Positions 1 through 4,845 of a DNA stretch of 6,176 bases are shown piece after piece. Position 1 is the first letter of the stretch; the number at the start of each line of letters is the position of its first letter. The stretch comes from Micavibrio aeruginosavorus (lineage in GTDB: Bacteria > Pseudomonadota > Alphaproteobacteria > Micavibrionales > Micavibrionaceae), in NCBI GenBank assembly GCA_003240795.1, contig QFNK01000117.1, forward strand, positions 1 to 6,176. The letters run 5' to 3'. A program made the position numbers and the translations under genes. A model generated the notes under the pieces. It worked only from the letters and a program-made list of their open reading frames with translations, searched no databases and was not told the DNA's origin.

Positions 1-384
1 ATCGACGATGACGGTTCCGTCAAGGTTTCCGCCATTAGCCAGGCCGCGATCGACAAGGCCGTTGACTGGATCAAGGGCATCACGGACGAGCCGGAAGTGA
101 ACAAAGTCTACAAAGGCAAAGTGGTCAAGATCGTTGACTTCGGTGCGTTCGTAAACTTCATGGGCGGCAAGGACGGTCTGGTTCACATTTCCGAACTGGC
201 GGACCAGCGCGTGGCGAAAACCACGGACGTCGTTTCCGAAGGTCAAGAAGTGAAGGTCATGGTCGTCGGCTTCGATGACCGCGGCAAGATCAAACTCTCC
301 ATGAAGCGCGTCGATCAGGAAACGGGCGAGCCACGCGAAGTGCCCGAGCGCAAGAAAAAAGAAAGCAGCGAAGACGCCGCTTAA
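1..384 (+). CDS. pnp: Polyribonucleotide nucleotidyltransferase (PNPase), C-terminal part
   Basis: Partial gene: the reading frame is open from base 1 and ends at TAA 382-384, giving the last 127 residues. PNPase is a phosphorolytic 3'-5' exoribonuclease of the cytoplasm and the RNA degradosome. Residues 1-30 of the fragment (IDDDGSVKVS, then AIDKAVDWIKGIT) match the end of the KH RNA-binding domain. Residues about 34-103 are an S1 domain, with KGKVVKIVDFGAFVNF, GLVHISEL and DRGKIKLSMK as its strand signatures. A short charged tail follows (VDQETGE, then ERKKKESSEDAA), as in alphaproteobacterial PNPases. The catalytic RNase PH domains lie upstream of the window. A GTG at 97 could be read as the start of a separate small S1 protein, but the KH-like sequence upstream in the same frame argues against that. 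A strong terminator follows 6 bp after the stop, so pnp ends its transcript. Confidence 0.95.
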   Translation: MDDDGSVKVSAISQAAIDKAVDWIKGITDEPEVNKVYKGKVVKIVDFGAFVNFMGGKDGLVHISELADQRVAKTTDVVSEGQEVKVMVVGFDDRGKIKLSMKRVDQETGEPREVPERKKKESSEDAA

Positions 385-390
385 TCCAAC

Positions 391-420
391 AAAAGCCCCG
401 CAAAATGCGGGGCTTTTTTT
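391..420 (+). terminator. Rho-independent terminator of pnp
   Basis: The perfect 8-bp stem AGCCCCGC (394-401) / GCGGGGCT (407-414) has a 5-base loop AAAAT. It can be extended by A-T pairs at the base and runs into seven Ts (414-420). It begins 6 bp after the pnp stop, which is a textbook intrinsic terminator. Confidence 0.95.
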
Positions 421-547
421 CATGATCTGAATACGCGGTAACTATGATGATGGTTTGCCTTGGATCATAGGAAACACCCTATGTTCAAAATGATCGGCGC
501 GAAATGGCCACTCCCCATCACTGGACAGCCGTGATAAGCTTTCCGCC

Positions 548-1393
548 ATGACGACGAGCGCGAAAAAATATCTGACATTTCTGGTTGTGGTGCTGATTGC
601 CGCCGCTGTTTTTTTCGGCGCGCGGTACGGCATGGACAAATACAAGGATCATCTGCTGCAGAAATCTCTCGACACGCACGCGGCCAGGATGGTGGATCTC
701 TCCAAGGTGTCGGATATAGAAAACTTCCATGCGCGCGTCGATGCGGTGCGCGATTTTGTCCATGACAACAGCCAGCACAATATGGGTGAGGAATTTTACG
801 CCGCGTGGCCGGACAAGACAGCCGTGGCGAAGGTGTTTGTTGAGGGATTGGAAGGAAAGCGCAAGGACCTTCCCCATATGGAATGCAGTACGCGCAGCAA
901 CACCATGGCCCAAATGCTAAACGTCATGGATCTGGACACCCGCAATATCGTTTTGTATTCAACGAAAAACAATCTGGCCAATCACCGCATCATAGAGGTC
1001 CGCAATCCCGAAAACGGAAATTGGGAAGCCCATGATGTAAGCTACAATATCTACTGGCGAAACAAGGAAACAAAACAGCGCGTCTCGCTGGCCGAAGTGG
1101 GCGCAGCGCCGGACGCGCATGAGCCCTGCAACCCGGAACGGTGCGGATGGAATGCAAAGACGATAGACCATCACGCCGCCGACGAGGAAATGCACAACCC
1201 GCAGGAGTTGAGACATCTTCTGGGCATCATTGCAATACATGACGAGGAGTCCGGTCTTCGCATCGCCCTCTATGCCGACGGCGTGCAGCCGGAGCACCGT
1301 TACACGATGAGCGATGAGCAAGGGACGTTCTGCCATTTCTTTGGCAAGAATTGCGCCGACGGGTTCATACCCATGAAAGACTTCAACTCCTGA
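548..1393 (+). CDS. Membrane-anchored transglutaminase-like protein
   Basis: The product has 281 residues. An N-terminal Lys-containing segment followed by a hydrophobic stretch (residues about 8-24, YLTFLVVVLIAAAVFFG) indicates a single membrane anchor or uncleaved signal, with the rest outside the cytoplasm. Residues about 60-170 read like a transglutaminase-like (papain-fold) domain. Cys113 in MECSTRSNTMAQML heads a helix, His146 lies in NHRIIEV 33 residues later, and Asp163 in WEAHDVSYN follows 17 residues after that. This order and spacing are typical of the Cys-His-Asp triad. The family includes amide-bond hydrolases, proteases and cross-linkers, so the reaction and substrate cannot be told. 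The C-terminal part carries four more cysteines (194, 199, 262, 269) and a His pair (208-209), which may form disulfides or bind metal. The ATG at 548 is chosen because it keeps the membrane segment; no clear Shine-Dalgarno precedes it. The gene stands alone between two terminators. The coding call is firm; the family is inferred from motifs only. Confidence 0.75.
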   Translation: MTTSAKKYLTFLVVVLIAAAVFFGARYGMDKYKDHLLQKSLDTHAARMVDLSKVSDIENFHARVDAVRDFVHDNSQHNMGEEFYAAWPDKTAVAKVFVEGLEGKRKDLPHMECSTRSNTMAQMLNVMDLDTRNIVLYSTKNNLANHRIIEVRNPENGNWEAHDVSYNIYWRNKETKQRVSLAEVGAAPDAHEPCNPERCGWNAKTIDHHAADEEMHNPQELRHLLGIIAIHDEESGLRIALYADGVQPEHRYTMSDEQGTFCHFFGKNCADGFIPMKDFNS

Positions 1394-1402
1394 TCCGCAT
1401 TC

Positions 1403-1435
1403 AGGCATGACGGCAAAGCGCCGCCGTGCCTTTTT
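1403..1435 (+). terminator. Rho-independent terminator of the transglutaminase-like gene
   Basis: A 12-base arm AGGCATGACGGC (1403-1414) pairs with GCCGCCGTGCCT (1420-1431) across a 5-base loop, with one G-U pair and one A-C mismatch. Five Ts follow (1431-1435). It sits 9 bp after the stop at 1393. It works only in the + direction, because no T-run follows on the minus strand. Confidence 0.85.
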
Positions 1436-1437
1436 AT

Positions 1438-1725
1438 CTATACAGAGGCTGATACGGGATAAAGCCGGAAGCCAAGACGTTCTATTTCCTCCCGGCTTTC
1501 CTGCGGCAGGCGCACCCTGATGATCTCTTCTGTGGACCAGCTGTGAAAGCCCGCGGCATCTTCCTCGAAGTCTTTTACCGCATCATCGAAGACATGCGGC
1601 GGCAATAAAACTTGAAAACCGGTTAGACAGCTTCTCAAAGCCTCTACCGCTTCGCGTTTTTGCCGCTCCTGTTTGCGTGAAAACTCGATTGAAAATCCTA
1701 TTGATCGTAAAATATGAGAAGGCAT
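1438..1725 (-). CDS. Small hypothetical protein (95 aa)
   Basis: I do not recognise this protein. The frame could start from GTG at 1743, but the ATG at 1725 is preceded by TGGGAG (1737-1732) with a 6-base spacer, so I choose it. The product is soluble-looking, with no signal peptide or membrane segment. It has a basic, charged stretch near residues 17-27 (RKQERQKREAV, likely helix), a single Cys33, an acidic middle (FDDAVKDFEEDAAGF), and a C-terminal LPQESREEIERLGFRLYP. The first 40 or so codons are AT-rich and use codons uncommon in the neighbours (TTA, ATA, AGA, CTA), while the second half looks like local usage. It ends with TAG at 1438-1440, converging on the terminator of the upstream + gene. 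It is probably a real but lineage-specific gene. An overlapping frame at 1583-1783 lacks such a start site. Confidence 0.6.
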   Translation of the reverse strand: MPSHILRSIGFSIEFSRKQERQKREAVEALRSCLTGFQVLLPPHVFDDAVKDFEEDAAGFHSWSTEEIIRVRLPQESREEIERLGFRLYPVSASV

Positions 1726-1731
1726 TCCATT

Positions 1732-1737
1732 CTCCCA
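1732..1737 (-). promoter_or_regulatory. Shine-Dalgarno deciding the start of the 95-aa gene
   Basis: TGGGAG on the minus strand lies 6 bases before the ATG at 1725. It favours this ATG over the in-frame GTG at 1743. Confidence 0.6.
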
Positions 1738-1804
1738 AAACACATGAGATTTGCTTCCGCCAATGGCGGCAATACAGGTTCAAAAATGTGGATGAGTAGA
1801 ATAG

Positions 1805-1828
1805 ATGCGCGACGGACTAGCCGCGCAT
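1805..1828. repeat. 7-bp inverted repeat in the intergenic region
   Basis: ATGCGCG (1805-1811) is perfectly complementary to CGCGCAT (1822-1828) across a 10-base loop. It is one of several short dyads in this non-coding stretch. Its function is unknown. Confidence 0.5.
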
Positions 1829-1848
1829 GCAGGCGAAAACCATCATCA

Positions 1849-1866
1849 TGAAAGCAGAGGCTTTCA
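1849..1866. repeat. 7-bp hairpin with a 4-base loop
   Basis: TGAAAGC (1849-1855), loop AGAG, GCTTTCA (1860-1866) form a perfect hairpin 21 bp downstream of the previous dyad. No T-run follows on either strand, so it is not an intrinsic terminator. It may be part of a structured RNA or an operator. Confidence 0.45.
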
Positions 1867-1943
1867 CGGCGCGGACGTCTATTGTCGTTGCGCGGCTGGT
1901 TCTCATATTGTTATGAAGCCACCGACAGCCTGTTTCTGTCAAT

Positions 1944-1970
1944 AAAAAACGCCTGTCCGCCCGGGCGGGC
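1944..1970 (-). terminator. Second, backup terminator for the SET-domain gene
   Basis: The self-complementary 12-mer CCGCCCGGGCGG (1957-1968) lies upstream, on the minus strand, of a six-T run (1949-1944). Seven bases separate the 12-mer from the Ts, although a CGCC/GGCG pairing could bring a stem right up to the Ts. It lies directly behind the first terminator of the same gene. The assignment is weaker than for the first one. Confidence 0.5.
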
Positions 1971-1972
1971 AT

Positions 1973-1995
1973 AAAAAAGGAGGCCTAAGCCTCCT
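1973..1995 (-). terminator. Rho-independent terminator overlapping the SET gene stop codon
   Basis: Read on the minus strand, AGGAGGC (1995-1989), loop TTAG (1988-1985) and GCCTCCT (1984-1978) form a perfect 7-bp hairpin that runs into six Ts (1978-1973). The left arm is made of the last codons (GAG GAG GCT) and the loop contains the TAG stop (1987-1985). The terminator is therefore partly coding. Confidence 0.85.
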
Positions 1996-2443
1996 CTTCC
2001 TCATCGTCTTCCCACCAGATCTTGCAGTTGTAATTCCAGCAGAGCTCCTCGCCGCGCTTGATATCGCGCAGGGCGCTGACCGTCATGGTGTATTCGTCAA
2101 AATCCTGTTCTAGGCCGATATTCGGCTCTGCAGAGTGGTTGTACATCATGATGTAACCAAGCGGCATGCAGAATTCTTCGTTCTCGTAATTGCCGTCCCA
2201 ATCCAAAAGGTAGCCGTCCGGCGCTTCGCCGTTCTGGTTGATGGATTCCTTGGAGACAGGAACGACGGGGGAAATCTCGACCACTTCGCCCTTCTTGAAA
2301 TCGCGCAGGGCGAAAACACCGCGGCCTTTTTCATCGTCGATCTTGCCCCAGGCGATGTGCGCGCCCGCGATGGTTTCCGGGCGGTTGTTGGCGGCGTTGG
2401 AGGCCTGCCATTTCATGATTTTCTTGGCTGCATTCCCTGCCAT
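1985..2443 (-). CDS. SET-domain protein, putative protein-lysine methyltransferase
   Basis: The 152-residue product is essentially one compact SET domain. Visible motifs in order are GRGVFA at 40-45 with FKKGEVVE (49-56), the SAM-binding start of the domain; YNHSAEPN at 101-108, the NHSxxPN core signature with Ala where Cys is common; and ALRDIKRGEELCWNY at 124-138, with the GEEL turn and the likely catalytic Tyr138. SET enzymes transfer a methyl group from S-adenosylmethionine to lysine. In bacteria the targets are rarely known, and none is suggested by the neighbours. The tail is strongly acidic (WEDDEEEEA) and the usual post-SET cysteine cluster is not evident. There is no signal peptide, so it should be cytoplasmic. 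The ATG at 2443 is supported by AAAGGGGAA (2459-2451) 7 bases upstream; Met10 is a weaker alternative. It is divergent from the phosphodiesterase gene and closed by tandem terminators. Confidence 0.85.
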   Translation of the reverse strand: MAGNAAKKIMKWQASNAANNRPETIAGAHIAWGKIDDEKGRGVFALRDFKKGEVVEISPVVPVSKESINQNGEAPDGYLLDWDGNYENEEFCMPLGYIMMYNHSAEPNIGLEQDFDEYTMTVSALRDIKRGEELCWNYNCKIWWEDDEEEEA

Positions 2444-2526
2444 GGCGTGTTTCCCCTTTGCCGTTTTTTGTCTGGAACGATGCGATATCTATCACAAAGG
2501 GGGCTTTAAAAACCACTAAAATTCCT

Positions 2527-2539
2527 ATGTTCTAAACAT
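2527..2539. repeat. Inverted repeat between divergent genes
   Basis: ATGTT (2527-2531), CTA, AACAT (2535-2539) form a perfect 5-bp dyad with a 3-bp centre. It lies in the 161-bp region shared by the divergent SET and phosphodiesterase genes, where a regulator would be expected to bind. No known operator consensus is recognised. Confidence 0.35.
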
Positions 2540-2557
2540 TGCTTTTCACGTATGACC

Positions 2558-2575
2558 TACGGGCAAGGACCCGTA
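2558..2575. repeat. 6-bp hairpin upstream of the phosphodiesterase gene
   Basis: TACGGG (2558-2563), a 6-base loop and CCCGTA (2570-2575) form a perfect dyad 30 to 47 bp before the start codon at 2605. It could be an operator or a 5' leader hairpin. Confidence 0.35.
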
Positions 2576-2604
2576 CGGTTCCAAACTGGTTAAAGGATTT
2601 ACTC

Positions 2605-3357
2605 ATGCCACTGAAGCTCCCTAAAGTGATCGGCCATCGCGGCGCCAAGGCCTACGCCCCCGAAAACACGCTGGAAAGCATAGAAACCGCCGCCAGCCTT
2701 GGCGTGGAATGGGTCGAGCTGGACGTGAAGCTTACCCGTGACGGCGTGCCGATCATCTTCCATGACGAGGAACTCGACCGTACGACCAACGGCTCCGGCC
2801 TTGTCGCCGAAACCAGTTATGACGATATCTGCCAGCTGGAGGCCGGAAGCTGGTTCGCCGACGGGTTCGCGGGTGTGAAAATTCCGACGCTGGAGGAAGC
2901 CGTCGATATTCTCCTGAAACACAATCTTGGCCTGAACCTGGAAATCAAACCCTGCCCCGGGCGCGAGAAGGAAACGGCGGAAGCGGCGCTGGACCAGCTT
3001 TCGCAAATCTGGGATGACCATGACAGGCTTCTCATCTCCTCCTTCCAGCATGTGAGCCTTGAGGCCGCGATGGACCTCGCCCCGGACTGGGCGCGCGGCC
3101 TTTTGATCGGCGGAGAGGAAATGCCGGAAAACTGGAAAGAGCTGGCCGATTATCTCAACGTGAAGACCATCAATCTCGGATCGCGCCTAGTAACCCGCGC
3201 CGTTGCCGACGAGGTCATGGACATGGAACTGCCCCTGCTGGTCTATACCGTGAACGATCCTATGGAGGCGCGCGCCTTACAACGGCTTGGCGTCGACAGC
3301 TTCTTCTCCGACAATCCGGACGTTATCATCGAAAATCTGGCGGGCGGCTTAAACTGA
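2605..3357 (+). CDS. Glycerophosphodiester phosphodiesterase (GDPD family)
   Basis: The enzyme hydrolyses glycerophosphodiesters, the deacylation products of phospholipids, to glycerol-3-phosphate and an alcohol. The 250-residue TIM-barrel protein has every core motif: GHRG with His11-Arg12; APENT (18-22); the acidic metal ligands in VELDV (Glu38, Asp40); IIFHDEELDRTTNGSG with general acid/base His53-Asp54; LEIKP with Glu113 and Lys115; and VYTVND near 213-218, close to the C-terminus. Length and lack of a signal peptide fit the cytoplasmic UgpQ-like branch rather than periplasmic GlpQ. The frame extends upstream to a TTG at 2539. The ATG at 2605 is chosen because AAAGGA (2592-2597) sits 7 bases before it and the protein then begins right at the first barrel strand. 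No transporter gene (ugp or glp) adjoins it. The stop at 3355-3357 lies 2 bp from the stop of the convergent gene, with no terminator between them. Confidence 0.92.
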   Translation: MPLKLPKVIGHRGAKAYAPENTLESIETAASLGVEWVELDVKLTRDGVPIIFHDEELDRTTNGSGLVAETSYDDICQLEAGSWFADGFAGVKIPTLEEAVDILLKHNLGLNLEIKPCPGREKETAEAALDQLSQIWDDHDRLLISSFQHVSLEAAMDLAPDWARGLLIGGEEMPENWKELADYLNVKTINLGSRLVTRAVADEVMDMELPLLVYTVNDPMEARALQRLGVDSFFSDNPDVIIENLAGGLN

Positions 3358-3359
3358 TA

Positions 3360-3938
3360 TTACCGCGGCCCGACATTGGGGACGGCGGCGCTTACATACT
3401 GCCACCGGACTTCCAGCGTGTGGCACCACATGTCACCCTTATAGAATGTTCCGCGGCGGGCGGCCATCTGGCGCGCTTCATCGATATAGAATGACAGCAC
3501 GGACATTTCCGGATCGTCTTCCGCGGGCCTTATACGAACCCATGTGACCGGCACGTTCAGACATTCCCGGGTCGGTTCCGGTGATTGGAAATCCAGATTG
3601 GTCGACAGATTGAGATAACTCTTGCCGCGCTGTTTTTCCAAGTCTTCCGTTTTGAAGTAAAACTGATAATAAGGCATCGCGCTGCATTGTTTCGGCGCGG
3701 GCACCTCTTCACTCCTGCGTGGCGCGCCCTTGGTCATGATTTCTTTGGTTTCTTCAAAATGGACGACATAACGCTCGGCGGTCATCACGTCTTCGTTCGG
3801 GACGTCATGCACGACATAATTGAAATTTAAAGGATGGCTTGGTGTCTCACAGCGCGGCACAGCGGATGCCGGGGACGCTTGCAAAACAAGCCCGGCCGCG
3901 ACGGTAAAAACGGATGCGAGTATCCCCTTCCTCAACAT
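3360..3938 (-). CDS. Secreted hypothetical protein with four cysteines
   Basis: The 192-residue product has a clear Sec signal peptide: basic MLRKG, a hydrophobic core (residues 6-20) and an ASPASA cleavage box, with cleavage expected after Ala26. The mature protein (about 166 residues) has exactly four cysteines (30, 85, 126, 172), consistent with two disulfides in the periplasm. It is rich in aromatic and beta-forming stretches (MPYYQFYFKTE, VTWVRIRP, SVLSFYIDEA, WCHTLEVRWQYV), suggesting a small beta-rich domain. I recognise no family or catalytic motif. It starts 77 bp behind the fabI stop on the same strand. No convincing terminator lies between them, so it may be the third gene of that transcript, although a promoter of its own is possible. 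The Shine-Dalgarno is weak: the AAAAGG before the ATG is 14 bases away. Confidence 0.75.
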   Translation of the reverse strand: MLRKGILASVFTVAAGLVLQASPASAVPRCETPSHPLNFNYVVHDVPNEDVMTAERYVVHFEETKEIMTKGAPRRSEEVPAPKQCSAMPYYQFYFKTEDLEKQRGKSYLNLSTNLDFQSPEPTRECLNVPVTWVRIRPAEDDPEMSVLSFYIDEARQMAARRGTFYKGDMWCHTLEVRWQYVSAAVPNVGPR

Positions 3939-4015
3939 GAGGAAAGACTAGACCTTTTGCATCATTTCGCAAAGAGGAATATTCTTGAAACAAAACAACC
4001 GATTAACGGAAATTA

Positions 4016-4840
4016 TTAATCGTTGTTTGTAAATAGCCCCTTAAGTTGCTCCGGCAGAGGCATGCCGACGGCGTTGAACCCGCAATCTACGTAATGAACC
4101 TCTCCCGTGACCGCAGATGACAGGTCAGAGAGCAGATACAAAGCGGTTCCGCCCAGCTCTTCCAGCTCCACAGATCTGCGAAGAGGCGCCGTCATCACAT
4201 TGTATTTAAATGTGGTTCTGGCGCTGCCAATGACTGCACCCGCCAGTGTGCGCATGGGTCCGGCGGAGATTGCGTTGACCCGCACATGATCCGGTCCGAG
4301 GTCCGCCGCCAGATAGCGGACGGAAGCCTCGAGCGCGGCCTTGGCAACGCCCATGACGTTGTAATTCGGCATGGCTTTTTCCGCGCCGTAATAGGACAGC
4401 GTGACGGCCGATCCGCCATCCTTCATCAACGGCGCCGCACGGCGCATGACGGAGGTGAAGGAGTAGCAGGAAATGTGCATGGACGTGAGGAAGTTGTTGA
4501 GCGTCGTATCAACGTAACGGCCTTTCAGCTCTTCCTTGTCGGAATAGGCAATCGCGTGGATTACGAAATCCAGCTTGCCCCACTCTTTTTCAATACGCGC
4601 GAACACCTTGTCGAGGTCGTCTTCCTTGGACACGTCGCAATCGATCAGCATGGTTGCGCCCAGGCTCTCGGCCAACGGTTTCACACGCTTGCCGAACGCA
4701 TCACCCTGATAGGTAAAGGCCATTTCCGCGCCGTGGCGGTGCAGTTCCTGCGCCATGCCCCAGGCGATGGATTTGTCGTTGGCAACGCCCATCACCAGAC
4801 CGCGTTTGCCCTTCATGATTTGTGTTTCTGATACGCCCAT
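4016..4840 (-). CDS. fabI: Enoyl-[acyl-carrier-protein] reductase [NADH] FabI
   Basis: FabI catalyses the NAD(P)H-dependent reduction of trans-2-enoyl-ACP, the last step of each elongation round of fatty-acid synthesis. The 274-residue SDR-fold protein has the cofactor motif GLVMGVANDKSIAWGMA (14-30), an acidic residue at Asp69 in CDVSKEDD, HAIAYSDKEEL (95-105), and the catalytic Tyr150 and Tyr160 with Lys167 (Tyr-x6-Lys in YNVMGVAK). NAISAGPMRTLA (189-200) and GEVHYVDCGF (246-255) follow. By hand alignment, E. coli Gly93 corresponds to Ala98 and Phe203 to Ala207, both positions near the triclosan site. The start at 4840 has GAGG 10 bases upstream, inside the last fabB codons (Tyr-Glu-Ala-stop), so the two genes are probably translationally coupled. 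Met9 is a less supported alternative. Only 5 bp separate it from fabB. Identification is firm. Confidence 0.96.
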   Translation of the reverse strand: MGVSETQIMKGKRGLVMGVANDKSIAWGMAQELHRHGAEMAFTYQGDAFGKRVKPLAESLGATMLIDCDVSKEDDLDKVFARIEKEWGKLDFVIHAIAYSDKEELKGRYVDTTLNNFLTSMHISCYSFTSVMRRAAPLMKDGGSAVTLSYYGAEKAMPNYNVMGVAKAALEASVRYLAADLGPDHVRVNAISAGPMRTLAGAVIGSARTTFKYNVMTAPLRRSVELEELGGTALYLLSDLSSAVTGEVHYVDCGFNAVGMPLPEQLKGLFTNND

Positions 4841-4845
4841 GATTT

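Noticed and set aside
97..384. Stand-alone small S1-domain protein starting at GTG 97
   Set aside because: The same frame is open to base 1 and encodes the end of a KH domain, so this is the C-terminus of PNPase.
959..1408. 149-codon minus-strand frame opposite the transglutaminase-like gene
   Set aside because: It overlaps the + strand terminator and gene, and its composition is shadow-like. The + strand frame has a membrane anchor and triad.
2135..2509. 124-codon + strand frame opposite the SET gene
   Set aside because: The minus-strand frame has clear SET motifs, a good ribosome site and a terminator; this one has none.
2599..3051. 150-codon minus-strand frame inside the phosphodiesterase gene
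   Set aside because: It lies entirely opposite the GDPD motifs and has no family features of its own.
3939..4015. Terminator between fabI and the secreted-protein gene
   Set aside because: Only a 3-bp CCG/CGG hairpin with an interrupted T-rich stretch (TTGTTTTG) is present, too weak to call.
4286..4831. 181-codon + strand frame opposite fabI
   Set aside because: Antisense shadow of fabI with no recognisable motif and no ribosome site.
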